Source: Sphaeramia orbicularis
Taxonomy: Eukaryota > Chordata > Actinopteri > Kurtiformes > Apogonidae
DNA: 64,000 nucleotides
Direction of reading: 5' to 3'
NCBI RefSeq assembly: GCF_902148855.1
Contig: NC_043962.1
Span: 26,139,110 to 26,203,109 of the forward strand
The translations under genes and the position numbers were made by a program. Within the stretch, counting starts at the first letter, position 1. Each line of letters begins with the position of its first letter. The notes below the pieces were generated by a model. It worked only from the letters and a program-made list of their open reading frames with translations, did not search any database and was not told the DNA's origin. Positions 1 through 12,100 of this stretch are shown one piece after another.

Positions 1-804
1 GAGTTGAATTAATGAAGAATTCAGACCCAAGCAGAGCATTTACAGTTTATGTAGACCACAGGGAAATGTTTTAAAATGCATAATTCCGTTTAAAAACAAA
101 GCAAAGTATCACTCCTTTACGTATAATTTCTTCCTTAAATAAATAAGCTGCTATTTGAAAGAGGACTGTTTTCAACCTAAATGTCTTTTATTTTTTAATA
201 TTAAAGTTAAATTTGAACTGTAAAAATTAAGGCTCTGCTCCCCCTTCCATGAAACCAAATCTGTCTGATAAAATCTGAAGGAGCAAATCAATGTCAAAAG
301 CAGCTGTAACTGTGCTTCAGATGTCTTCATGTGTCTGTCTGTCTGTGGCTGATGACCCATTATAAACGAGTAAAAATACATCTGAGAGGGTTCATACCCT
401 GTACACAGCAAAACACTCATCTGTTTGACAGAAGCAAACAAGGCTTAGCCCAAACCCAGCCATCAGTTAACAATATGAAAATGATTATTGATAAATACCA
501 TTCACCATCTATATAACTTTAAGCCTAATGTATTGTTTTTTAAGTTGAAGCTACAGTTGCTTGACTATAGACCGTAACTGTAGAGCATTATAATGAAATG
601 TTGTCATTAAATCCATCATATTCCCAGCAAAATGTTAGAAACTAAATTCACAGCTGTAAAATATTATTTCCTGTTTGTTGCTTCTTGCTTTTCTTTCTTT
701 AGAATATCCAAAGGCAGACCTTGTCAGGGTTTTCCAATAAGTTTAAGTAGAGTTACTCTCTCTAGAAAGTTTTCTGTTTCTGTTAATATTTAAATAAGCA
801 GGAA

Positions 805-1085
805 AACTCCATAAGCTGGATGGATGGATGTTTGCATGTGTCTGCGTGGGTTCTCTCTGGGTACCCCCCACTTTATCCCATAATCTGTAGACATGTACCT
901 GAATAGGTTAACTGGTCTATCTAAATCACCTGTAAGTATGAATGTTAGAGTGAATGGGTGTTTGTTTGAATATATCAGCCTTCGATGAACTGGCATCATG
1001 TCCATGGTGTTCCCCGCCTTCGCCCGTTGGTAGCTGGGATGGACTCCAGAATCCCTGCAACCCTCCTGAGGATTAAGTGGTTCAG
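805..1085 (+). repeat. Interspersed teleost repeat, LINE 3'-end-like
   Basis: The stretch reads like a very common fish repeat: a 'gtgtctgcgtgggttctctc' segment, then 'gtagctgggatggactcca' and 'ctgaggattaagtggttca' before 'gaaaatgaac'. From memory this matches the degenerate 3' part of Expander/RTE-like LINEs. It has no intact reading frame. The family name is an inference; the repeat status is fairly secure. Confidence 0.5.
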
Positions 1086-1540
1086 AAAATGAACATTTTT
1101 AGTATTTTTAGAGAGAGCAGATTATTCTATTCATATTTTTGGTGAATATTTGCCAGTGCAGTCAGAGAGACTGAAGGAAACTATACTGTGATACAGGGTT
1201 TGTTATTTTTTTGACTTTCAACAGACTATAGTGAGAACTTGTCAAACTGCTTGTTATGCATTAATAGTGATTTCTGAATGAACATCTGCATGGGTGCACA
1301 AATAAGTGGCACAGGGGTTTTTCAACTTGTTTTACACCTTACAGTTATTTTTCAGCACATTACAGTTATTATACAGATTCTACCCATATCTTTTTATACT
1401 TCTAATTTATAGTGTGCAGTGTATAGTGTTTGCTCTTATGTCATATTTGTCTTTGCTCATGTTTACTGTGGTTTTATATTGTTATTGAATGTGTGTCATG
1501 CAGCTGCTACACTGTAATTTCCCAGTTTGGGATAAATAAA

Positions 1541-1742
<202 letters not shown>

Positions 1743-1986
1743 AAGCTTTTGATGAACCATGAGTATAACTTTAAACAGACAAGACTCAAACTATAACATG
1801 TCAATGAGCTCATGAAATGCCAAATGACTCCCAACTCAGTCCACATTTAGGCCATGTATGCCACTTTGTACTACATCATAACAGATAAAAAATAAAATCA
1901 TGCTCAACCTGCTAAAAATTCAGGCCCAGAATGTTCAAGAGTAACACCAAACTGCAGATCAGTTGGAAAGGCCGTACAGTCATTAC

Positions 1987-2548
1987 TAGGGCTGTGTACT
2001 GGCAAGAATCTGGCGATACAATACAAATCACAATACTAGGGTCACGATACAATATATCACGGTATATCATGATACTGTTAAAAAGGGAACTTTTTATTTG
2101 TTTCTTTTTTTTTAATGATTATTTCCTTGAAGAATTGAATTACACCAGAAATCTGTACAAATACTAAACACATTTTTATTCGATCACAACAGGATCTAAT
2201 GTTATATCACAAAATGTTCCTGTGTTCAAACTGAAATTATGTTTTACAGACATTACAGTTTAAGATCCTGTTCAAATGTTCATATTCTATTAGTTCAGAA
2301 CTAACATCATAACATTATTTTCGTGCAATCCCAACAAAGGAATTAACATTATTTAATAAAGGAGTGTTAAATAATAATAAATAAAATATAAACAAAAAAG
2401 AAAAACAAAAAACAATAATGAACCCCTGCAATATCTGCATTTGAATAAATACCTAAAAATATCAATACTGTAATTTTTAATATTGATACAGTATTGTGAA
2501 GAGAAATATCGCAATATATTGCAGAAACAATATTTTCTAACACCCCTA
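1987..2548. mobile_element. hAT-type MITE
   Basis: The element starts TAGGGCTGTG and ends CACCCCTA. It is flanked by near-identical 8-bp direct repeats, GTCATTAC (1979-1986) and GTCATTTC (2549-2556), as hAT transposases produce. Both ends are rich in 'cgata/tatcg' inverted motifs and the middle is AT-rich with no transposase frame. The single mismatch between the site duplications suggests some age. Confidence 0.7.
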
Positions 2549-4293
2549 GTCATTTCAATGAGCCGATAGCCCAGATATGAAGCATGGGAATTTTTAAAAT
2601 GTCAATTTTCAAGTGGTTTTCACATGACACTTCGTTAATTCTTTATTTGGAAGGAGGGAAATACATACATGGATCCAGATATTCAGTCATACAATGTTCA
2701 AGCCAAGTTTCTTGAAGACTAATGTGTCTATTGATGAGTTTTGGTGCACTTTCATGACAAATGCTTGTGATTTGCCTTCAGGTTAATAATCAGAACACCA
2801 CCGAAACCAAAGAGTGGTTCAAATCAGGTATATCATTAGTATTGCAAGTTTGTTTTCTTTTTTTTTCTTCTTCTTTTTTTTAAAGTGCTGTTGTTTGTTT
2901 TTAGTTATGTACAGCAGTTAACACAGCCAGTAAGCAACAGGCCTCTTTATCTTTGGATTTGTTTTTTGTTATTTGTTGGTTTTTGGTCATGAGCATTGTA
3001 AATTTTGCAGAAACAATTTAATGTCCAAAAATTTAAAAACATGTCCTAATTAGACGGTACAAGATGAAAACTCAAGGACTTATCTAAGGAACAGAAAGCT
3101 AGATTATGGGTGAATGTTAAGAACATTGAGAAGTTGGAACAGGCAGAAAAAAGGCCTTTTCTTTTCCTCTGTTTTTGTCACCAAGTGTCAGTGGATGCAG
3201 TTATCAGAGCTTGAAGTTGTTCTCAGCTGACAGTGTGTCACTCACACACACAGTCACACAGACAAGTGGATCTGAGGATGGCAGCTTCTTCACGTCAGCT
3301 CATCTACTTTCATGTCCGTCCTTGTCTTTCTTTTCTTTTCTTTTTTTTTACCATGTGTCTTTCTTTCTCCTAAACCTATATACAGCCTGATAGATTACTT
3401 TTATAAAATACCAGATGGCAAAAAGCGACAGGAAAGGCAGCCTGGCTCTGTAACGTATGCTGTGTGTCTCACATCATCCACTTTGCCCAATTAAGAGGTT
3501 CTGTGTGTCTGGAAGAGTCTTGAGATGTGTAGTCAGCAGATCACTGTTTAGTGAAGGTGCGGTGTGTATTATGGGGATGAGGGCAGGGCATCGATCTCCA
3601 TCAACACTCCCATAGGATAAATCCACCCACATAGTGACAGGAGCCGCAGTATATCAGTGTAGCTCAAAGCTAATCCACATTGTAATAAATTTCCCTAAGA
3701 AAACATTTTAGGTAGAATCGTGTGTTACAGTTAGATAAAAAAAATACTCACAGTTATTCAGGGGTTATAATAGATTAAGCATATTAATGATAATTGCTTC
3801 TCTGTGGTAGCTTAATTCCTCTCTGTGCTAACTCAATTAAATTTTTGCGCACATTTTTATACTTACATGTTAAAAGCTGGAGCAAAAATGGCCTTGACAT
3901 TTTTGGATTTTTATGGATTTGTATAAAGTCACAGCAGAACTGAAACTAATCGAAATTAATAGCTGCACCCCTGTTATAGTCCTATTTACATATTGTATTC
4001 ATGTAAAGGGTGCAGATTCACCTCATTTTCTCCGGTCTCTGAAAAATGCAGCAGGAACACCTCATACTAGTTAATGTGGCTGACCTTGCTTTCATGATAC
4101 TGCGCCAAGAGTGTCTCTAATATGGGTTACAATTTAATTTACTTCATACACTGACTTATGATTTTGGTGGCCCGCTGTGAAAACATTTTATTAATTTAAC
4201 TTTTCAGTAGTTGGTGTCAGCATTCAGTATAACCAGTGAATATTAATACAGAAAGTAGAAAGTAGATTAAGAGGCATCTAATCTGTTTTGCAG

Positions 4294-6422
4294 AGACTCG
4301 AGAGGACCGCACTAAGAGACTGTTCAGACACTACACTGTGGGATCCTACGACAACTTCACCTCATACAGGTACAGCCTCTTTTTCCAAGCCACCGATCAA
4401 CAAGTGGAATATACACAGACAGATACAGTACATGTGCACAGGCATCAGTTTGCCTTCCTTATGCAGAGGTGATAAGTTCATGTGTCAAGATTTTCATGTG
4501 CTGCAGAGCTGCTGCCATCTAAAGGCATTAGACTGCCATTGCATTCAGTTTGAATTGTAACACATTACATTGTATTGCATAACTGTGTTTTTCAATATGT
4601 GTGTGCATCTGTGGATTCAATTTATTTTTTTAAGGATTTATTTTTCATTTTTAATCCATGGCTTTTGTTGTTCCTACATCAGGCTAACATTTGTTGTGCA
4701 GAGAATATAAGTAAATGTGCACATATAGTGAATATGAATCATTATGAGCGCTCACACTCCACTGAGGATGAATTAGAAAATTATGTGAGGTTTTATTAAG
4801 GTGCAAATTCCTACTTTAATGTCACTATTTTGTCAGTGAGAGACAGAGTTAGGCCATATGAGCATTGTTTCCACCCACTTTCTTAACCTTTTACGAAATG
4901 TCAGTGTCTTCCATTTCATTTTGTACTTGGACTAAATGTCACCTCTGTTACTAGAGCTTCTGCTTTATTGTGTTAGCAGTTCGACGGACATAAACTTTTC
5001 AGTCAAGTGGTAGAATGGTATGTGGTACCTGTGATCAAAATGGGAGAAGTTAGGCTAACCGAAGATTATATAATGTCTAGCTGTACATCAGAAGCATCAG
5101 ACTAAAACATTCAGTGTATGTGTTTGAAGTTGCAGCAGAGGCAATATATAAATATCCAAATAAAATGTCTGCCTCCCCAATGTTGCAAATGCCAGCTTGA
5201 AGTCCAGGCAGGACAAAGCTTATTGAGTTCAATATTCTTTGATGGTAATCTGAAGTGCACTTTGAGGAATATTATAATCACAAATGTCAATGATCAGTGT
5301 TATTTTGAGGAGAGTATACTGTTTTAAAATGTATGACATCAGAGATGTTTGCTCTATTCAGTTATGTAGGCAGCCAGAGAGTTGGAACAAGGACGATGTG
5401 CATAGTGCATTAATGTGGCATTTTGGGCCATGGAACAGAGATGAAAGTGTAGTGGATAAAAGGGTCTGGAGTGAAACAAAGCATCTTACTGATGCATAAC
5501 CAACACAGGAATCTGTGCATAATAATTTCTGCAAAAGTGGTAGATAGCTCTTTATAAAAATCAAACCTTTGACCTCCCTCCTGCAGAAAGGTTTGTTATG
5601 GGTCTCCTGGCTCCAGCAGCAGGAGCTCTGTTTTCCCTTGGTAAGTCTGAAAGAGTGGAGTGTAAATAAGCTAATGGAGACTGCAGCCACCCACTTAGTT
5701 ACATCCTGACCACTAGCCCTCTACATCTGCCTCAGTTGTGAGGTTGGATGGCTCATAATGCTAAAGATCATGAAATGCTGTTAAATATACTGATAATATA
5801 AGTATGGCGTTTGTCAGTGTGTTCAGACAGTTTGTCAAGCTGCTCACAGTCCCTTCAGTCAGTGTGATGCAAAATTAGATTAAAAGATGCAAGATGCACT
5901 GTATGTTTCAACTCAGCTGTTCAGAAAATCCCATCCATCCACATCTGTCGTCTTCATCAGTTTTAACTGACTTAGATTTTTACAGACCACAAAAATTCTA
6001 ATCAGTCATTGAGGACAATGAATAGTAGAATAATACACATATTTTGCACTCACACAAAAATCCACTCGCGTGAATTGTGCTTTGTGGTGAAAGCTTTGCT
6101 GCTTCTGCTTTGGTTTTGGCTACATCAGACTTTGAGATATATACATACGCTTTTTTCTAGTTTGTGCAGTGCAGGTTAACACCGTCTAATAACCTCCATC
6201 CTTTAACACACAGGAAAATCAGGCAGTGATGAACTGCTCACTTAGAATTTCTTCCCATTTCTTCTGTCATTAGTCAGGGGATAATATTGCATCTCAGCCA
6301 TCTCTGTCAGTTTCTTTATCAAAAGCCCTCCACAGCCTCCTCAGCTCAGTCTCATCTGAAGGATCAACCAGGAGATTGATGCACTCCTAGGTTTTATCCC
6401 AAAGATATTTCAATCATAAAGA

Positions 6423-6519
<97 letters not shown>

Positions 6520-6664
6520 CCAGCCACTCCCTTACTCCTGCTTGCCTTGTCTCTTTACTTTTTTGTCTCTCTTTACTAGTGTAGCCTTGGCTGTCCTAGA
6601 CTATACTTGCTTGGCTTTTAACCAGACTGGTTAACAGGAAAGGATGTATAACTGTACATATATA

Positions 6665-6728
<64 letters not shown>

Positions 6729-9102
6729 TGTGTTTCTGTGTGTGTGGCTTGTATCTCCACCCACTTCTCCACCCCCCTTTGCCCGTCTGACCCCTTTTTA
6801 CTCTCCTGCCCTCACACCTCTCTCTCTCTCTTTGTGTTGGAGAGGATGGTGCTGGATTCATACCTGCTCTCCCTCTGCTCTCTCCTCCATAGTGACTATA
6901 TCATAGAGGAGAAGAATGCTGTTTTACAGAAGAAAGAAAATGAAGGGTTTGGTTTTGTCTTGCGGGGAGCCAAAGGTGAGATGACTACAGAGACATGCAC
7001 ATAAACAACAAATTTACCACATTCCCACATTTGCACATTTCCCACCTGCCTGTTTTCGACGTGTGCGAGTTTAGACGTGAGAAGCAGTTTGTTGATCTGA
7101 GTCACTGAGTGCAGCTTACTGTATATTGTTATTGTGTGAATCAACAGCACAACCAGCTTTGGTCAACACTCAGCTTGTATACTCAGATGCACCCTGCTTG
7201 TGTGTATGCATGTGTGTGTAGCCCCTTCGGTGGCGTCATCCTTGGCTGAGCTGTCAGCTAGCTGTCCCATCTGTTCCCCACACATGGCGTTCAGCTTTTG
7301 TAGAGATACACTCCTCTCTCTCTCCTCTCTTATTTCTCTCATCTTTGCTCTTCCTGTCCTTGTTTTTGTTCCCCTTCTCTCCCTTACATCCTTCATATCC
7401 TTCCCATCCATTATCCTCTCAAAATGTTTCATGATCCCTTTCCCACCCATCCACATTTTAACTGAAATCACCTCTCTACTCATCTCCATCACCGCAAATT
7501 CATTTTACTCATGCACGTGCCAGCTCCCTGCTCAGGCTGGTTACCATGGCAACCCCTCTCAGGCACCTTGCCGGGAGTCTGAGTGTGCTTTACTGCTCCA
7601 TCACTCACTACCATGGATCTTGGCTCGCCCCTGCTCTCTTTTACTCACTCTGTCTTTTACTCCCCGCTACCCGTAAACACACACACACACACACACACCT
7701 ACACACATACACACACTCATTCATACACAAACCCTCTGCAGTTCACTTAATGGTCCTCTGAGAAGCTCTCATGTGTCAGTGATTTAGTTGGATTCATGCC
7801 AAGATTAAATGGACTCATGGCAGAACGCTCACCTAAAGTATGCAAGTGTGTCCATTTTATAAAGACATGTGTGCATTCAAGCAACTGCGTGCAGTTTAAT
7901 AAATACAACTAAACACTGTGCATTTATTTATTGAGCAGTTTTTAATGAATCCTAAAGAGAAGTTTTGAGAAGTTTAAGCTTATATTATATCTCCAAGGTA
8001 ATTTAAATGGAGAAATGTTCAACCAGCAGCAGATATTTTCTTACATTCCTTTCAGCATGTAATACATTTTCTCTCTGTGATCTTGTTGTGGGTAGTGTTG
8101 ATCTAATTTCCAAATGAAGCACAAAAAAAATATACATGAAAGGAAGCTATAAATGTCCCTATCCTCTGTGGGTGTTCTGTGTGTGTTTCATTTTAGCTGA
8201 AACACCCATTGAAGAGTTTACACCAACCCCAGCGTTCCCCGCCCTGCAGTACCTGGAGTCTGTGGATGTGGAGGGAGTGGCGTGGAGGGCCGGCCTGCGG
8301 ACAGGAGACTTCCTCATTGAGGTAATTTCAGACAGCTCGTAACTTACATCTTCATCTGTCCTTATTGGACCTTCCAGTGATTGAGTCTTTATCTGTTTTC
8401 TGTCAATCATGAGATCGTACTCAAAGTAAAACTGCTTTTTTTTGCATTAAATAATTGTCTTTGTTGATTTTTTTTTCATGGAATGTCCTTTTTTTCTTTT
8501 TTTTTTTTCTTTTTTTTCAATTAAGTCGTGAGAATCATTTCTTAGTTTAAACATGTGTAGTGCTTCACCTGCTTTAACCTGACATTGGTAATGCTGTTGG
8601 TGTAACATTCGCAGAAACTGTCTTTTTGTGTGTGTACCTTCAGGTTAATGGGGTGAATGTTGTGAAAGTAGGCCATAAGCAGGTGGTTTCCTTGATCCGC
8701 CAAGGGGGCAACAGACTGCTGATGAAGGTAGTGTCCGTGACACGCAAACCTGAGTCTGAGGAGGTCGTACGAAAGAAAGGTAAAGACTCGATGGATAGGA
8801 TGAGTGAATATTTGTGACGTTATATTTTACATTACAGTTTTATAATGTTGTTTGGTTTGATAGTCTAATATTTTTCATTTCATCTTTTTCATTTATTAAA
8901 ATTTAAATGTATCAGAGACATGTATATAGTAAAGCGTTAAAGTGTAAAGAATAGGAAATGTGTGTTTCTGTTGTCAAGGTAATTTCTACCACATTTCCCT
9001 GCTGTAAATTTATGTGGTTTCCATGTCAACCACAGAACTCCGCCAGTACTCAGCCCCCACACACTCCTGGCACTATGACCTCTGGACTGTGTACACTGGA
9101 AT

Positions 9103-9140
<38 letters not shown>

Positions 9141-12100
9141 TGTGTGTGTGTGTGTATACTTGCGTGCTTGTTATTGAGTTTGTGTGTGCTGCAGAGTGGA
9201 ATGTGCACTTCCTTTGCAATTATTGAGGAATAGAGACAGTGATAAATGGTTTTGACCTACTTTTATTAGGACAGCACTGAATCAACGAAGTCCAGCTACT
9301 GCTGCTACTTCTGGTCCATCTTTAACTTTCTCTCTTTCTCCCCTGTATCTTTGCTGTATCTTTGCATCTTTCTTTATAGCAATGCCTTTTCCCTTATGGT
9401 TGAATCTAGTTTTCGGCTGATGCCAGACATAAGACAAAAACGTAACTGAACTTCAGTTTAGTAACTTACTTTTGGCCTGAGTGGCATGTCATAAATCATA
9501 TCTGTCATCATTTTTGCTTGCTTTCATTATAAAAAGACATTTGTGCAATGTAAGACCATGATGGTGGAACTGTTACCTACAGTAGGTATGGCTGTGTTGA
9601 TAGCTGTGCTGATTCATTTTAGTAATTTTTACCTCAAATCTGGAGATTTTACACTGTCCATTTTGCTTTATGACTTCTATTGCTTGCTTGTCTACAGAGA
9701 CTAAGTATATGTTGTTGGAAGAAGAAGAATTAAGGGGAAAAAAACTAACTCATAGTAAGTTTCCTTTGTTGTGAACTAAATGCTGGCTGGAAGATAGAAG
9801 TACTAAAACACAGATAACGATTCAACCTGAAGAAGAGTGGGATTTTCACTCCTTTTTTTAAACTTCCCTAATTTTTTTTTTACCTCCCAAGCTGTGTTGA
9901 ACCCCCCCCTTTAGCCCTTCTGCTTCTCCTATGGATCTTACTCTGCATATTGTGCCATACCTTTGCACAACTGCACACTCACAGATGTGCTCACAGACTT
10001 GCGAGCAAACACACAGACAAAGCACATTTTCTGCACCGTGCAAGGCCTCACTACTGCCACCGTTGCCATGGTGACTACACTGCATGTTTGAATTAAGCAT
10101 TACATTACAGCAAAAGCATCTCTCTCTCTCTCTCCCTGTGACTCTGTCTCTGTTCCTCTCTCTTTCTCTATCCTCCTCCATCTCCTCTGCTCACTGCTAC
10201 TGTACCAGAATGTGCAGACTGGTGAGAAAATGAAGATGTTTGATATGGACTGTACCAGAACGGCGTATGTACACTGGATCTGCATCTGCTGACAACAGCA
10301 GGGTAGTTCAGTTGTAGTTAGGCAATTGGGCATTTATGGGATTAATATAGGTATAGATCTACAGTGGTGCATTGAGTGTTGGACGGTCGGTTTCAGATAG
10401 AGTGCGCTGATCTATTCGGATTGTGGGGTGCTCATAGGAAACTTGAGCTTGTCACAGTATTTAACGACTGTTTATATTTGTGTCTTTATGATCACTGTGT
10501 AACTGCATGTTATTTCTTAGTTATTACAAACCTAAAATGCTTGAATATATGGCAATATTATTTTATAATTAGCTCTATTACTAAGTTCCAGGTAATCTTG
10601 TTTAAAGCCTTTTATTGGTATTTCTAACTCTCGCATGTGGAGCTAATATTTGGTAGACGTGACCGCTCTGAGTAGTGACAACCCAGTTGTCTTGTGTGTA
10701 TAGTGGGATAGGGAGGCTCCCCTGAGCTTTGGGTTACAAAGTCTTCAGCTCATCATTCTCTAGCTGTTGAATTTATTGTCTTCTCTTCGTCTGTCAACCC
10801 ACATGTCATTATGTCCTCCCTCAGGGACTTTTCTCTGTGTATCTGCATGTGGTCCCACATGTGGGAGGAGATGCATGTGTGTCTAAATCAGTGTATCGGT
10901 GCATTTCTGTCTATGCACACCTAGCAAATTCCAGACAGGCAGCATATTAAAAGTAAGATGGACGACGTTCTCCCTTTCCTTACCACACTTATTTTACACA
11001 TTCTGCCTATGGTGGCAGACAAATTCTGTTGTTCAGTGTGTACTGGTAAGATTCACAAAGCTAAGGATGTTACAGGGAGGACTGAGCTGCACATTTACTG
11101 CCTCTGGGCTTCTCAACAGAGGGCAGTTCTTGCAGGATAAAGACTAAGAAACTGAAAGACAGACTGACAATTACTCTGGCTGTCGGACCAACAGAGACAT
11201 GAAGAAGTTGGGCTCCAACCGTAACCTAAACAAGGTCCTGACTAAATGTGACGCATCCAGTTCATCTGAATTTGACCAGATGACAGCAATGAAGACAGGA
11301 TGGGCTGGACGTCTGGGGGACGCCAGGAGGGCACTGAGCCGCAAAGCCAAAGGATTTTCATCCACTTCAACATCGTCCTCAACACCATGCCTTTTCTCCA
11401 CAGCTCCACCACCACCTAAGAGAGCCCCTAGCACTACCCTGACACTGCGCTCCAAATCCATGACCGCTGAGCTGGAAGAACTGGGTAAGCGCCAAAGACC
11501 CAGCATGGAAACGCCACTCTCTCTCCCCCTTTTCTGTCATATCTTTGCTTTCTCTTTGTCATTAAAACTTGGTGTGTCTCCTAACTTTTAGAATAGTCAC
11601 TTCTGTTGGCTTGTTCTTGTCATTTTCCTTCCTCCGCTGACACTATCTTTTTCCTCACCAAGCTTCTGCTCGGAGGAGAAGAGGAGGTGAGTCTGAGACA
11701 AGAAATTGACACCTCTGTGAACTTCATAAAGATAATTTATCATTGCTGTTTCAATGTAAACAGCGTTGATTAGAGCAGAAACCTGAAAACTGGAAACAAG
11801 TGGACTCTCTCTTTCTACACTATTTTCTTTTTCTTTTCTATGCTTGTTTTTCTCACTTCTCCACATCCACTACCTTGTGGTCATGAAGGAAACACAGTGA
11901 AGTTATAATGAGATACAGTGCAGAGATTATTCCCTCCAACATTGAACCGACAGAGAAATTCTAATTTGTGTATCAAAAATGATGACACAGTGTTTTCTTA
12001 ATCTTATGTCTCAGTATTTAGTTCTGACTCATTTCCACCTTTACAGAGAGACTGGATGAAATGTTGGCATCGCAAGAGTCTATGTTGCGCTCTCAACCCT

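Noticed and set aside
6631-7004. Long open frames over the GT repeat on both strands
   Set aside because: They consist of alternating Cys-Val or Thr-His from a microsatellite and share sequence with the intron before the shank3 exon at 6893.
7163-7676. Overlapping 100-158 codon frames in a shank3 intron
   Set aside because: Low-complexity CT/TC-rich sequence with no splice sites or family resemblance.
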